DNA of 61,785 nt from a virus: the IMG/VR virus record IMGVR_UViG_3300027816_000110, positions 1 to 61,785 of that record, one strand, 5' to 3'. Positions within the stretch are counted from its first letter, which is position 1, and the number at the start of each line of letters is the position of its first letter. Shown here piece by piece: positions 10,055-21,224 of this stretch. Made by a program: the position numbers and the translations under genes. Below the pieces are notes generated by a model. That model saw nothing but the letters and a program-made list of their open reading frames with translations. It did not search any database and was not told where the DNA came from.

Positions 10055-13000
10055 ATGAACGATAAATTACAACAACTTTATAATCTATACAAGAGTAAAG
10101 GTTTAATTAATACTACAGATTTTAATACATTCGCTTCTGCAAACAGTCAGCAAATCCAACAACTATATAATCTTGGAAAGAAAAATGGCCTGTTTAATAC
10201 TACAGATCTTAATACATTTAGTTCTGCATTTAGTCCTCAACAAAAATGGAGACAAGTAACTGAGAAGGAAAGTGCAGGTAGATTGAATTACAGAAAAGAT
10301 GATTTCAGAACTTGGGATATAGTAGAAGAGACTCAGAAGGGAATGACCAAGGAGGAGAGAAAGAAAACTGGGTTTGATTATACGCCAGAACAAATAGCTG
10401 CTGGTAAAAAAGCTGTTGCTATGGAAGAGGCTCCAGTTATTGAATACTCTGACCTTAAACTGAGAAGAGGTAAGGATGGCGTTTTCTACAAGGTAGAAGG
10501 TAATAATTGGTACGAGGTGGCATTTCCTAGAGATATGTCAAAAAATATTATAAACGAAAGTGTAGTAAGTCTTGAGGGCTCTGATCTTTATAAAATAAAT
10601 GATCCTAAAAAAGTAGAGAGCTTAAACATTGAGTTTGGTGAAAAAGTAAAATTACCTAACGCTGGTTTTGATACCGATCAGAAGTTAATTAAAACTGGAA
10701 TAGATACAAAAATACCATCTGTTTTAGATAAAGCAGTCAAACCAGAGGATGATCTGTATGATGTTTTTGGAGGATGGGACGAGAATACTAGAGGGCTTAG
10801 ATTTAAAAAGAATGATAGAACAAATACTTGGATGCAAATCAAACCAGGTGTAGACTCTGTATGGTCTGTAGTTACAGAAGCCATGGCTAAAGAATTAAAC
10901 AAGCGTTATGGTGGTAGGTATGGTTCTGTTCCTAAACAAGCTGATAACTTAACTGATTACCAGATATTAAACAAGACATACGGACAAGAAGGAGGTTCTG
11001 GAGTCTTAAAAAGAGAACTACTTCCAGATGGAGAGCCTACTTTTGGACTTCCGAAATCAGTAGAGAATACAGGTTGGTTTCAAACACTTTACCCTCAGAC
11101 AATGATGGGTCAAGCTGTAAACGCTGAAGAAGCAAGAAGAAGAGGTGTAAAATCTTTTGAGGAAAATGTTCAAAGGTATGTGACAAATAACAATATAGCT
11201 AACCTTGAAGAAGAAGAGGCTGTAAAAATGCTTACAAATCAGTTCGGTAGATATGGTTTTGAGTTTATAGAATCTGGAGCTGGCGACGAGATGATCGTAA
11301 GAACAAAAGATGGCTTACGTGAAGTAGTAATAAATCTTGATACTGATAATACAGGAGAAAATATAAGACTTCAAGATTTCTTAATAACTAATATGGACCC
11401 ATCTGCTTACGAGCCAGGTAATCAAAAATACGCAGAACTTATAAATAGAGATAGACGTCTTATTTACTCCAACAATGGCAGTAATAGCCAGTCACTTTAT
11501 AAAGACCTACAAGAGTTATTTAATGACGAAGACTATAAAATATGGGCCCAAAATTTACCTTACGGTGAACTAGAACAAGAGGTAAACCAAAGGATAGGAG
11601 AATATAGAAGCTTGATGAACAAACCTGGGGTTAATAGCTCACAGGTATTTAAAGATATGAAGGCGTTTGAAAAATCTCCTATGTATCAACAATACCAAAA
11701 AAATAAGAAAGAGGCATTTGAGCTTGAAAGAATGAAAATTCAGTCACTGTATGATGAAGTTAGATTAGATCCAGGACAAAATTCAAGAGCTAGGCAAAAG
11801 GTTAGAATGTTCTTGTCTGATAAATATTTAGACAAAACAAGAACTGAGTACAACGCAATGTTAAATGACATTAATAAATCTGATAAGTTTTTAAAGACCA
11901 GATATGACGAATACAATGCTGAACTTCAGAAATTAAATACGTCAAATTTAACGCCAGAACAAATAAGAGTTAAGAAAGAACAACTTGACAAAATGGCGTT
12001 ACAGCTGGATCTAGATCAATCTAACTTAGTTAGAAGAAAAAGGGCTATTTCAACTGAAGTCAAACAGCTTGAGTATTTGACAGGTAAATATGTCGTTGAC
12101 GTGGCTAAGGAGGGTTCGTTTATTGGTGGCGTTATGAATAGTTTTTCAGACGGTATATCAAAAATGATAAAGACGGGAGATGTTGTTGGAAGGTTACAAG
12201 CAGAAACAAAGGGTTCTCAGATTGCAGACAACATGACAGAGGAGGAAAAGAGATACTATAAAACAAAAGGATATTCATTAGAGGAAATAAAAATAGCAGA
12301 GGCTAATAAAGCTTGGAAAGAATCAAAAGAAGATCTTTCGAACAGAATGAAGTCCGCTATTGGTGATCTAGCCACAACTAAACAGTACCAACAGTCTGAA
12401 GATAGAGGTATTGTTAGTAAAGCATTGTTTGGTCTTGCAGAATCTCTTCCAGCAATGGCTACATCAGTTATTAATCCATACGTTGGTTTTGGATCATTGT
12501 CAGCTCAAGCATATTCATCTTTAGAGGATGAGATGTTAAATGATCCAGATTTTGAAACAACGTCACTTACAGAGATGAACTTAATAGCATTACCATATGC
12601 TATGGGTATGGGAATATTGGAAAAGATTGGTCTTAGTGCAGCTATGTCTAAAAACCCTCTTGCTAAGTCTCTTATAATGAAGTCTATACAAGGAGCTGTT
12701 AAAAAGACAGCAGGTAAAGGATCGGCAGAACTTTTACAAAATGTACTAGACAAAGAGATCAAGTCGAATATGGCTAAGTTTGGTTTAAGAATAGTCGGTG
12801 GTGCACTAACCGAGGCTGAAACTGGAGCTACTCAGTCGTTGGTTCTTGATATTGGATATAAGAGTTTGATCAACGAAATAAAAAAAGACGATAGACTAGC
12901 AAGCGAACTAACTGGAGGTGAGTTTTTTGATACCCCAGATAGCTTTATGGATGGTCTAAAGATGGTTATAGAGGATGGTATAGCTGAAGGTATTGGCGGT

Positions 13001-16000
13001 ATGGTTATGAGTGGTGGTGGAGCTTTATCTCAAAAGGTTATAAATGGGAACATCTCACTTTATGATAATGAGGACGTTGACTTTTTGAAAACTGTTTCAA
13101 CTGACAACGAGCTAAGAAAGATGATTGTGATAAAACTTAAGAGCGATATGTTATCTGGAAAGCTAACAAAGGCAGAGGCACAAAATCAATTGAACGCTCT
13201 TGATAAGGTTGGTGCTATATTTAATGCTATGCCTGACAACCTAAGTGTTGAGGACCAAGTTAAGTCTGTAAACCTTATGGCTGAAAAGCAAAGACTAGAA
13301 AAAGAAATTGACGGCAAGGACCAATCTCTTGTTGCCGCTCAAAAGGAAAGAATAACAGAGATTGATAACGAACTACAAAAAATTAGTAAAGATGCCTTTC
13401 AAAAGCAAACAACAGGTGAAGTTCCTGTACAGCCAGAAGCCAGAGTTGGCGAAGAAGTGGAGGGAAGAGTACCCGAAACAAAACTTGAAGAAGTTACCAA
13501 AGAAGGTAAAGAAGTAACAATAGATAAACCTATCATTGCTACAAACACAACTGCCGAACTTGATAGAGTTAAGTCTGTTGATATGGAGACTGAGGATGGT
13601 GCTACATTTAACATAGATGGAACTAAGTACGAGGGAGGCGGTTTGGTTGTTCCTATTGTTAGCGAAAATACTACTGTTGAAGAGATTACCCCAGAGATGA
13701 TATCCGACTTTGTTGAAAAACATTCAAGCAAAATTGGAGATCAAAATACAGTTAAGGTTGGTATATATAAATTCCCTAACAGTAACAAGGTATCGATAGA
13801 CCTAAATATCGTTGCTCCAGAGTCATCAAGACAGCAAGCCATTGAGTTTGCAAAAGCTGCTGATCAAGAGTCTCTGTTTGATTTATCTACATTTGAGAAT
13901 GTAAAGACTGGCGGTACTGGAGTTAATCCTACACAATTTACTGACGAACAATTTAAAGAGATAGCTAAAGCTCTTAACGAAGGAAGAACTCCTAGTTTTT
14001 CAACACCTACACAACAAAACATAGTAACACTTGAGAATGTAGAAGAGGTTGCAGACAAAAGAACGGCTACAGCTACTAAGTTGGTATTGAACGCTCTTCC
14101 TGACGTTAAGATATATATTCACAATACAAACGAAGAGTACTCTGCTGCAATAGGTGAAGAGGCTGAAACTGGAGACAGAGGAGCGTACGATACACAAGAA
14201 GGAGCTATACATATTAATTTAGCAGCTGGAGGTAACGCTCAAACTGTATTCCATGAGGCTATCCATCATGCCTTACTAAAGAAAGGTATGGATAGCGGAG
14301 CTATACTTGATTTAGCTAATGGTCTTAATAGAATAATTACTGACAAGAAGTTAAAGAAAAGGTTAAGTGATTTCATATCTCAATATGAAACATCTGACCA
14401 AGCTGAAGAGTATTTGTCAGAACTAGGGGCCATAATGGCTGAAGCTGAGATCGAACTAACTACAACAAAGTTCAATCAGTTTAAAGCGCTTATCGCTAGA
14501 ATATTCCAAAAGTTAGGACTACCTAAATCTATGGTTCCTTTCTTGAATGCTATGAATTCAGAGAACGCTGTTGACTTTATTAATAGTTTGACTAAATCTT
14601 TGAGGACTGGTGAGGAAGTTGAGGTATCTCAACGAGAAAAAAAATCTGAAGGTATTAAAAAACAAGCTGTAACCATAATGGAAGGCAAGGAGTCCATGGA
14701 AGAGTTTGGATTACCTAAAGGTAAGAATATAACTAGAAAAATTGGAGAAGCTCTTGAAGCTAGACAAAGATCTAAATATGGAACTATAGATCAAAAAGAT
14801 AATTCAACAAATGCTAGAAAGAAAATATCAAACTGGATGGTTGATGAAGTTAAATACTTTATTAAACTTATGGGTGATAAAAGTGGAAAAGGATGGTATG
14901 GTGAATTATATCAAAAGTCTTTAGACGCAATGTCTAAGGTTTTTCCAGAAATGAAAAATGATCAAAACGCAAGAGATTTGTTTACAATGCTTGTAGCTAT
15001 TACATCTGATGGTCAGAAAGTTATGAGTAATTTTAAATTAGCTGCTGCCGCATATGATTATTATAAAAAGAATGGTAAGATGCCATCTACTCTTCCTGGG
15101 CAACGTGTTGCTTCTTTTGAATCTAATTTAAATAGAATAAATAAATTACTTACAGATTATAATGGAGATATAGCTGCTATTAAAAAAGATTTAATGGAGG
15201 TTAAATCTATTGAAGAGATAAATAAAGAAAGAAGAAAACAAGGTCTTGAGCCATTATCTACAAATTGGCCAGTAAGTTTTAAAGCTCCATTTGCCGCATC
15301 AGTATTTGGCCCTAAATTAGGAATGTTTTATTCTAATTTATCTGGAAATGAAGCATATCCTACACTTGATAGATGGTGGTCTAGAACATTTAATAGATAT
15401 AGAGGAACATTAATTCCAGGATTAAAAAGCGGATTCAGTAAAAAGGGAGAAGCTATAGGTCTTGATAGATTTAAACAATTATTAGGTAATGCAGGTATGA
15501 GTAATGAGGAAGCATTACTTGCATCTAAATCTTATAGAGATTCGTATGCGGCTAAAGGATATAAAAACGGAAGCGATATTGAAAAAGCAGCTAATACTAT
15601 ATATAAGATAGCATTTGAAAATTTAAATGATGCTCCATTTACAAAAAATGATAGACAATTTATGTATGATACAGTTTCTGATGCTGTAGAAATATTAAAC
15701 AAACAAGGTTATAATTTGAGCATAGCTGATGTTCAAGCTATACTTTGGTACTTCGAAAAAAACCTTTACAAAACACTTGGGGTTCAAGCAAAAATAGAAG
15801 GAATAAGTTATGAAGATGCAGCAAATTATACATATAACAAATGGAAAGAATCGGGTAAAAAGTTTGATTATAAAATTAATGAATCAGAAGAAGGTCAATC
15901 AGTAGAAGATGCTGATGAAGATATAGAAGCAGAAGGAAAACAAATAAAGAAACAAAAGTCAACTATAAAAATATACGGAGAAGACTTTACTGAAACTTTT

Positions 16001-19000
16001 GAAAAATCTGGAATTCCTTTTGCATATCTTTCTGATATTAAAAATAAAACCATTCCAGACTGGATGGGTGGAGAAAATAAAAAGATAACTGAATTAAGAA
16101 AAAGCATTTTAGATTCAATAGATAGATCTTTAGAATATTGGAAAAATGATTTATCAAAACAATCAAAAAAAATATATGATTCGGATAGCAATTTAGAATT
16201 AAGGAAGTCATTGATAAACAAAAAATCTGATAGAATACTATCACTTGAAAAACTTAAATCTAATGTTGAGAATAATTTACTTTCTCTATCAGACATTGAA
16301 ATAAATTATGTTGATGAGGGAACTAAATTCAAAAAACACAAAGGTGAAAAAATAACTGCACCAGTAGCTGGAAACAAGCTGTTCAATGAGCCTTTAAAGG
16401 ATGCTGAAAATATAGCTAGATCTTACATGCAATCTATCGGTATGGAATATATACCAGTAGAAAAGATAACAAAACTAGATGAAGGTCTTTCAAAAAGAAT
16501 ATCTGACGCTTACGATCAGATGGAAAATAATCCAAACGATCCGAAGGTAAAGGCTGCTTATGAGGCTATGGCTAAGGAAACATTAGATCAGTATGACGCT
16601 ATAGTTAAAGAAGGCTACAATGTTGAGATAAATAATAACGAGCCTTACTCAAACTCTGAAGCTATGATAAAAGACCTTAAGGATAATAAGAGGATGAAAA
16701 TATTCTCTACAGAATCTGGTTTTGGAGATGAGCCTATAACTGAAGAGCAGAGATCTGAAAATTTATTATTAAAAGACTCTGGAAGAAAGGATGTAAATGG
16801 TGAGACTTTGTTGATCAATGACGTGTTTAGATTTGTGCATGACTTCTTTGGTCACGCCAAACTAGGCAACAGTTTTGGTCCAGTAGGAGAAGAGAATGCT
16901 TGGAGAGTTCACTCTGAGATGTATTCTCCAGAAGCTAGAAAGGCTATGACATCTGAGACAAGAGGTCAAAATAGCTGGGTTAATTTTAGTGGTGTAAATG
17001 ACGCTGCATTCAAGAAGAGAGATAAGGCTAGAGAACTTCGTAAAGAAGGTAAGATAGAAGAGGCTGATAGATTGGTAGGCGAGGTATATGAGGAGATGAA
17101 ATTTGCCGATCAAAAGGTTGGCATATTGCCAGATTTTGCTATTGAAGAGGGGACTAGGTTTAAGAAACAAAAACCAACATCCAAACAAGATGCCATCCAA
17201 AAAGCCAAGGATAAGTACGAACTGTCTGTAGAAAAGAGAGGTAACTCTCACGAACAAGGAGTTACTGCCGCTCTTGGTGACTTACAAAAGTCTGATTGGT
17301 ATGTAAACGCTGACGATACAGCAAGAGAAGATGCAGTTAGAGAGATCAAGGCTTTCTTCGGTGAGAAGATTAAGAAGGCTCCGTCTGTTGCTAAGATTTT
17401 AGGTAAACCAAAACCAGAGACGCAAACAAAAACCGTTGATGCCTTACGAAAAGAATTCTTTACTGCTTGGAACAAAGCGTCAAGAGAAGCAAAGGCCGAT
17501 CTAAATTCCAAAAGAAAAGCCATTGGAGCAATAATCAAGTCAATGGTTCGGTCTGGCAAAATAACAACCAAACAGTCTGCTGTTATTACAGATAGAGCTA
17601 GCAGTATAAATCTTGACAACCCAGTAATTGTACAAAGATTTTTAGACTACGTTGCTAAGGTTTTTGCTGATGCTAACTATCAAGAAAAATTAAGCAATGC
17701 ATTCTCTGCAAGAAGAGCGATAAGAAGACTTACTAAGTCAAACAACCAGGCCGAGGTTATCGGTATGGCTAAGGCGTTCTTGAATATCGATCCATCGATG
17801 GTTGAAGACATCGATACATATAACGAGATAGCTGACTCAATTAAAAATGCTATGGCTCCATCTGTTGTAAGGGGAGAGCAAGTAAAATTCAAGCAGCCAG
17901 CAAATATAGCTGACGTGAATGAATACACTATGGATGAGATATCTAGACAAGAAGAAATCAAAAAGGACCAACTATTAGCCGAGTATGACTATCTTAAGGA
18001 TGCTGGATTGATATCTAAAGACATGACTCTAAATGAGATAAGAAAGATCATAGAGGATATGAAGTCTACAGATACTGATATCAACGATGACGTTAAAGAC
18101 TTTGTTGAGAGAAGACTAGACATGATGCTTGGTATTGTAGAGTCTATTATTAGAACTGGAGTCAATCCAATCACTGGAGAGTCTATAGAAATATCTGATA
18201 AAAACAAAGATATCCTAAAAGCTATAATGAAGATGGATCTAAAAGAACTTGATACAAGAAGCTTGATCTATCTATCTGAATCTGTAGATAACTTCCTAAA
18301 TAACGGAATAACAAGCGGTCTTGAGGCTAATGTACAGTCATATGTTGGAGCTATGAAAGTTAAGGCTCTTGTAAATGCTGGCGTTAAATCTGTTGGTATA
18401 AAAACAAAAGCTTCTAAGATAGCATCTACTGAAATACTTAGCATACCTTTATTATTTGAAAAATTATTTAGAGGTACTACCATTGGTACTAGAATAATGA
18501 GTGATATGGGATTGTTGGATATGGTTAACGGCAAAAATAAAGCTGAACTTATATACAACAAAATACTTGAATCGTACACAAAGCAAGATTTCTACGGAAA
18601 GGACTTTATGACTCAACAGAACATCATAGAAAGAGGTATGCTTGCATATCTTATGAGAAATGTTAATGGTGATAACGCTCAAGTTAAAGCAGAACTAAAT
18701 AGGAGAATTGACGCTATATCTGAGAGTATTGAACAACTAAAAGAAGGAAATAGCGATGAGCAGAAACTAGCTGAAATGTATGAGAATGCATTCTCTAAGT
18801 TAAAAGTAAATTCTAGAGACATTGATATCATAAGAGCTAACTCATCTAAGTCAAACAGAGAAGCTGTTGACTGGTGGGTAGATCAATGGAAACAACACTA
18901 TACAGATTTATATGATGTCAGTTTGTCTGTTTACAACACTATGTTAAGTAGTGATATAAACTATACTCCAGATAAAATGAAGCTTATGGCTTCTAAGGCA

Positions 19001-21055
19001 CAAGATGACGACATAACTAGCTCAGATAGCGGATTTGTATCATCTCTTGGGTACACAGATACAAAAAAAGCTGGTGTGTTGATGGAAAATGTTAGAAAGA
19101 AACCAAAGAATAGATACGTTGATCTAAACTTTGATATGAATAACGCTAACTCATTAAGAAATGCACTTGTTGACATAAATACAGCTGCCGCTATTAGACA
19201 AGTAAAAGGCTTCATGGACTCTAATAACTTTGATAAATTAGCTGGAGATGAGTCTTCATTGATAAAGTCAAGAGTGAACTCTTACGTGAAAAGAATGAAG
19301 GGTAAGAGGATGATACCTAGAAGTAGCGCTGATGACATTATGAAGTATTTTAATGCAATAGCTAAGGCTGGTACTATTAGAGCTTTAGGTGGAATTGGTT
19401 CTGCAATTAAGCAGTTCTCTCCTGTAATAAATACATTGCTAAATGCAGGTAGATTTACAAGTTTAACTCCTAACAGTAATGCTTGGATCGACAGACTTGG
19501 CATGCCTATATCTAACCGTGGTATAAAATCAGAAGCTAATATTGATACTATAGACAAGAGAGTTAATGTTTTGGCTGATTCAGCTGTTGGTAAAGTTTAT
19601 GATGGTGTAGGTAAGATAGGTGACATGTGGTTGAAGGCATTAATACAATCGCCAGATGCTTATGTAGCTAAATCTTCATTTATTACTTACTACTTAAAGA
19701 GTTTAAGAGATCAAGGTCTTAGCACTAATATAGATTGGAACAACCACGAGGTAAATAAAAAGGCAGCTGAATATGCTCAAATGCAAGTTGATAGACAACA
19801 GAACGTATCTGATCCTTTACTAACTGGAGAACTATTTGCAACTGAAGATGCTACTAAAAAAATGATCACAAAACTTTTCATGCCATTTACATCATTTGTT
19901 TGGAACCAGAGAGCTAGGATGATAAATGATATGCAAATATTAGGATCTAAAGTATCATCAAAGGAAGATAAGATAATAGCTATGAGATCACTAGCTGCCC
20001 TTCCAGCAGAGATTGTAGTATTTAACTTATTAGGTGCAGCAATAAGAAAAACAATAGACGCTATAACAAATTACTTCTACGGAGAAGATGATGATGAAGA
20101 GGAAGAAGTATTGTTCTATGTGTTTGGAATGAAAGTCACTGAAGATGATGTTAAGGAATTTAAGATGCCTATCAAAAACTTATTGGTGGATTTATTCTCA
20201 CCTCTTCCTGGCCTAACAGATGAATTCTTAATTACTGGATTTAATAATCTATTTGAAATGTACCCACTAGTTGGTGATGATGAGATAGCAGAGTTGGTTA
20301 AGGCTGAAAATGATATAAGAATAGCAAACGGTGATAAACCTATGACTGAAAAACAAGAGGCAGATTTTATTGAAGAGGAGAAGAAAAAAAGAACATTCCA
20401 ACTGTATGAAAATATGGAAGCTACTGGATGGGAAAGATATATACCTGGTGCCCCAGGAGTTGCATTGAAAACATATAGCGAATTAAAAGATGCTATAGAC
20501 TTAGCAATGACTGGAAAGTATGAAGATGAGTATCAAGGAAGAAAAACAATTAAGTATATATCTGATGAAGATAGAGAGAAAGTTGCTTATGGATTATTCT
20601 TCCAGATACCACAAGCTTTAGGTTTGTTACCGAGAGAGGCTGGTCAGATTCCAAATAAAGGTATACGTAATATTAAAAAGAGATCATATACAGAAAATCA
20701 AAAAACAAAAATAGACGAGGTTGAAAAATTAACAAATCGTCCTGTTGGTAAAATTGAAAAAGTATTGATCGGCAAGAACTCAGATCCAAGGAAGATAGCT
20801 ATGGAAATGAAAATGATAGATAAGCTTGGAGGATTTGATGAAAAACAGGAGGCTGAATACGCAAAACTTAGAAGAACAATTAGTAAACCTAGTATGAAAT
20901 TCGCTCAAATGATTAAGGGAGGAATGACGGCAGAGGATATAATAAGAAGAATTGCCGAGAATAAAGGAATAGTAAAAGGTAGAACTGGAACTACAAGACA
21001 AGGAACAGTTAGAAAGGGAACTGTTAGAGAAGGGAAAATAAGAGAGGGGCAATAG
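10055..21055 (+). CDS. Giant polyvalent-type virion protein, 3666 aa
   Basis: One uninterrupted 11-kb frame. The N-terminus holds two copies of a short motif (LQQLYNLYKSKGLINTTDFN and QIQQLYNLGKKNGLFNTTDLN), probably a docking repeat. A zinc-metallopeptidase motif HEAIHH is at about residues 1400-1405. A region near 1600-1960 (GKGWYGELYQ, then TMLVAITSDGQ) is shared with other giant phage proteins. A domain near 2260-2310 carries FVHDFFGHAK and MTSETRGQNSWVNF. The C-terminal part (about 3270-3345) has a PFTSFVWNQRAR motif and a hydrophobic helix. The tail is a basic Gly/Thr/Arg repeat. Such multi-domain giants resemble 'polyvalent' proteins co-injected with DNA. I saw no RNA polymerase DxDxD-type motif, so calling it a virion RNA polymerase is not supported. 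Confidence 0.9.
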   Translation: MNDKLQQLYNLYKSKGLINTTDFNTFASANSQQIQQLYNLGKKNGLFNTTDLNTFSSAFSPQQKWRQVTEKESAGRLNYRKDDFRTWDIVEETQKGMTKEERKKTGFDYTPEQIAAGKKAVAMEEAPVIEYSDLKLRRGKDGVFYKVEGNNWYEVAFPRDMSKNIINESVVSLEGSDLYKINDPKKVESLNIEFGEKVKLPNAGFDTDQKLIKTGIDTKIPSVLDKAVKPEDDLYDVFGGWDENTRGLRFKKNDRTNTWMQIKPGVDSVWSVVTEAMAKELNKRYGGRYGSVPKQADNLTDYQILNKTYGQEGGSGVLKRELLPDGEPTFGLPKSVENTGWFQTLYPQTMMGQAVNAEEARRRGVKSFEENVQRYVTNNNIANLEEEEAVKMLTNQFGRYGFEFIESGAGDEMIVRTKDGLREVVINLDTDNTGENIRLQDFLITNMDPSAYEPGNQKYAELINRDRRLIYSNNGSNSQSLYKDLQELFNDEDYKIWAQNLPYGELEQEVNQRIGEYRSLMNKPGVNSSQVFKDMKAFEKSPMYQQYQKNKKEAFELERMKIQSLYDEVRLDPGQNSRARQKVRMFLSDKYLDKTRTEYNAMLNDINKSDKFLKTRYDEYNAELQKLNTSNLTPEQIRVKKEQLDKMALQLDLDQSNLVRRKRAISTEVKQLEYLTGKYVVDVAKEGSFIGGVMNSFSDGISKMIKTGDVVGRLQAETKGSQIADNMTEEEKRYYKTKGYSLEEIKIAEANKAWKESKEDLSNRMKSAIGDLATTKQYQQSEDRGIVSKALFGLAESLPAMATSVINPYVGFGSLSAQAYSSLEDEMLNDPDFETTSLTEMNLIALPYAMGMGILEKIGLSAAMSKNPLAKSLIMKSIQGAVKKTAGKGSAELLQNVLDKEIKSNMAKFGLRIVGGALTEAETGATQSLVLDIGYKSLINEIKKDDRLASELTGGEFFDTPDSFMDGLKMVIEDGIAEGIGGMVMSGGGALSQKVINGNISLYDNEDVDFLKTVSTDNELRKMIVIKLKSDMLSGKLTKAEAQNQLNALDKVGAIFNAMPDNLSVEDQVKSVNLMAEKQRLEKEIDGKDQSLVAAQKERITEIDNELQKISKDAFQKQTTGEVPVQPEARVGEEVEGRVPETKLEEVTKEGKEVTIDKPIIATNTTAELDRVKSVDMETEDGATFNIDGTKYEGGGLVVPIVSENTTVEEITPEMISDFVEKHSSKIGDQNTVKVGIYKFPNSNKVSIDLNIVAPESSRQQAIEFAKAADQESLFDLSTFENVKTGGTGVNPTQFTDEQFKEIAKALNEGRTPSFSTPTQQNIVTLENVEEVADKRTATATKLVLNALPDVKIYIHNTNEEYSAAIGEEAETGDRGAYDTQEGAIHINLAAGGNAQTVFHEAIHHALLKKGMDSGAILDLANGLNRIITDKKLKKRLSDFISQYETSDQAEEYLSELGAIMAEAEIELTTTKFNQFKALIARIFQKLGLPKSMVPFLNAMNSENAVDFINSLTKSLRTGEEVEVSQREKKSEGIKKQAVTIMEGKESMEEFGLPKGKNITRKIGEALEARQRSKYGTIDQKDNSTNARKKISNWMVDEVKYFIKLMGDKSGKGWYGELYQKSLDAMSKVFPEMKNDQNARDLFTMLVAITSDGQKVMSNFKLAAAAYDYYKKNGKMPSTLPGQRVASFESNLNRINKLLTDYNGDIAAIKKDLMEVKSIEEINKERRKQGLEPLSTNWPVSFKAPFAASVFGPKLGMFYSNLSGNEAYPTLDRWWSRTFNRYRGTLIPGLKSGFSKKGEAIGLDRFKQLLGNAGMSNEEALLASKSYRDSYAAKGYKNGSDIEKAANTIYKIAFENLNDAPFTKNDRQFMYDTVSDAVEILNKQGYNLSIADVQAILWYFEKNLYKTLGVQAKIEGISYEDAANYTYNKWKESGKKFDYKINESEEGQSVEDADEDIEAEGKQIKKQKSTIKIYGEDFTETFEKSGIPFAYLSDIKNKTIPDWMGGENKKITELRKSILDSIDRSLEYWKNDLSKQSKKIYDSDSNLELRKSLINKKSDRILSLEKLKSNVENNLLSLSDIEINYVDEGTKFKKHKGEKITAPVAGNKLFNEPLKDAENIARSYMQSIGMEYIPVEKITKLDEGLSKRISDAYDQMENNPNDPKVKAAYEAMAKETLDQYDAIVKEGYNVEINNNEPYSNSEAMIKDLKDNKRMKIFSTESGFGDEPITEEQRSENLLLKDSGRKDVNGETLLINDVFRFVHDFFGHAKLGNSFGPVGEENAWRVHSEMYSPEARKAMTSETRGQNSWVNFSGVNDAAFKKRDKARELRKEGKIEEADRLVGEVYEEMKFADQKVGILPDFAIEEGTRFKKQKPTSKQDAIQKAKDKYELSVEKRGNSHEQGVTAALGDLQKSDWYVNADDTAREDAVREIKAFFGEKIKKAPSVAKILGKPKPETQTKTVDALRKEFFTAWNKASREAKADLNSKRKAIGAIIKSMVRSGKITTKQSAVITDRASSINLDNPVIVQRFLDYVAKVFADANYQEKLSNAFSARRAIRRLTKSNNQAEVIGMAKAFLNIDPSMVEDIDTYNEIADSIKNAMAPSVVRGEQVKFKQPANIADVNEYTMDEISRQEEIKKDQLLAEYDYLKDAGLISKDMTLNEIRKIIEDMKSTDTDINDDVKDFVERRLDMMLGIVESIIRTGVNPITGESIEISDKNKDILKAIMKMDLKELDTRSLIYLSESVDNFLNNGITSGLEANVQSYVGAMKVKALVNAGVKSVGIKTKASKIASTEILSIPLLFEKLFRGTTIGTRIMSDMGLLDMVNGKNKAELIYNKILESYTKQDFYGKDFMTQQNIIERGMLAYLMRNVNGDNAQVKAELNRRIDAISESIEQLKEGNSDEQKLAEMYENAFSKLKVNSRDIDIIRANSSKSNREAVDWWVDQWKQHYTDLYDVSLSVYNTMLSSDINYTPDKMKLMASKAQDDDITSSDSGFVSSLGYTDTKKAGVLMENVRKKPKNRYVDLNFDMNNANSLRNALVDINTAAAIRQVKGFMDSNNFDKLAGDESSLIKSRVNSYVKRMKGKRMIPRSSADDIMKYFNAIAKAGTIRALGGIGSAIKQFSPVINTLLNAGRFTSLTPNSNAWIDRLGMPISNRGIKSEANIDTIDKRVNVLADSAVGKVYDGVGKIGDMWLKALIQSPDAYVAKSSFITYYLKSLRDQGLSTNIDWNNHEVNKKAAEYAQMQVDRQQNVSDPLLTGELFATEDATKKMITKLFMPFTSFVWNQRARMINDMQILGSKVSSKEDKIIAMRSLAALPAEIVVFNLLGAAIRKTIDAITNYFYGEDDDEEEEVLFYVFGMKVTEDDVKEFKMPIKNLLVDLFSPLPGLTDEFLITGFNNLFEMYPLVGDDEIAELVKAENDIRIANGDKPMTEKQEADFIEEEKKKRTFQLYENMEATGWERYIPGAPGVALKTYSELKDAIDLAMTGKYEDEYQGRKTIKYISDEDREKVAYGLFFQIPQALGLLPREAGQIPNKGIRNIKKRSYTENQKTKIDEVEKLTNRPVGKIEKVLIGKNSDPRKIAMEMKMIDKLGGFDEKQEAEYAKLRRTISKPSMKFAQMIKGGMTAEDIIRRIAENKGIVKGRTGTTRQGTVRKGTVREGKIREGQ

Positions 21056-21060
21056 CCCCT
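21045..21060. terminator. Hairpin between converging operons
   Basis: AGGGGC, AATA, GCCCCT forms a perfect 6-bp stem spanning the stop codon of the giant gene and touching the stop of the opposite 54-aa gene. The plus-strand side is followed by TACTTCTTAAA, only weakly T-rich, so termination may be inefficient or bidirectional. Confidence 0.6.
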
Positions 21061-21224
21061 TACTTCTTAAAATAATCAAGAGCGACTCCGTAACAATAGT
21101 TTAGCTTATCTAAATCTGACTGAATAATAAAAGGGTGGTATCGTAATTCGATATGCACCCTTACTCTTTTTTTCTCGTAGATATAATTTTCTACAACAGC
21201 TATCATTTCTTCTACTGTGATCAT
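21060..21224 (-). CDS. Small hypothetical protein, 54 aa
   Basis: Starts MITVEEMIAVVENYIYEKKR and ends DYFKK. Its ATG overlaps the stop of the metallophosphoesterase gene (TAATGA arrangement), so it is the last gene of the minus-strand operon. It has an N-terminal helix, a basic beta strand and a C-terminal helix. Function unknown. Confidence 0.65.
   Translation of the reverse strand: MITVEEMIAVVENYIYEKKRVRVHIELRYHPFIIQSDLDKLNYCYGVALDYFKK

Noticed and set aside
13373-13731. Two minus-strand frames of over 100 aa inside the giant gene
   Set aside because: They are antisense shadows of a well-supported coding frame, with low-complexity Ser/Thr/Phe-rich content and no independent signals.
10055-21055. 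Virion RNA polymerase within the giant protein
   Set aside because: No DxDxD-type catalytic motif or other RNA polymerase landmark was seen; acidic runs such as DDDEEEEV are low-complexity.
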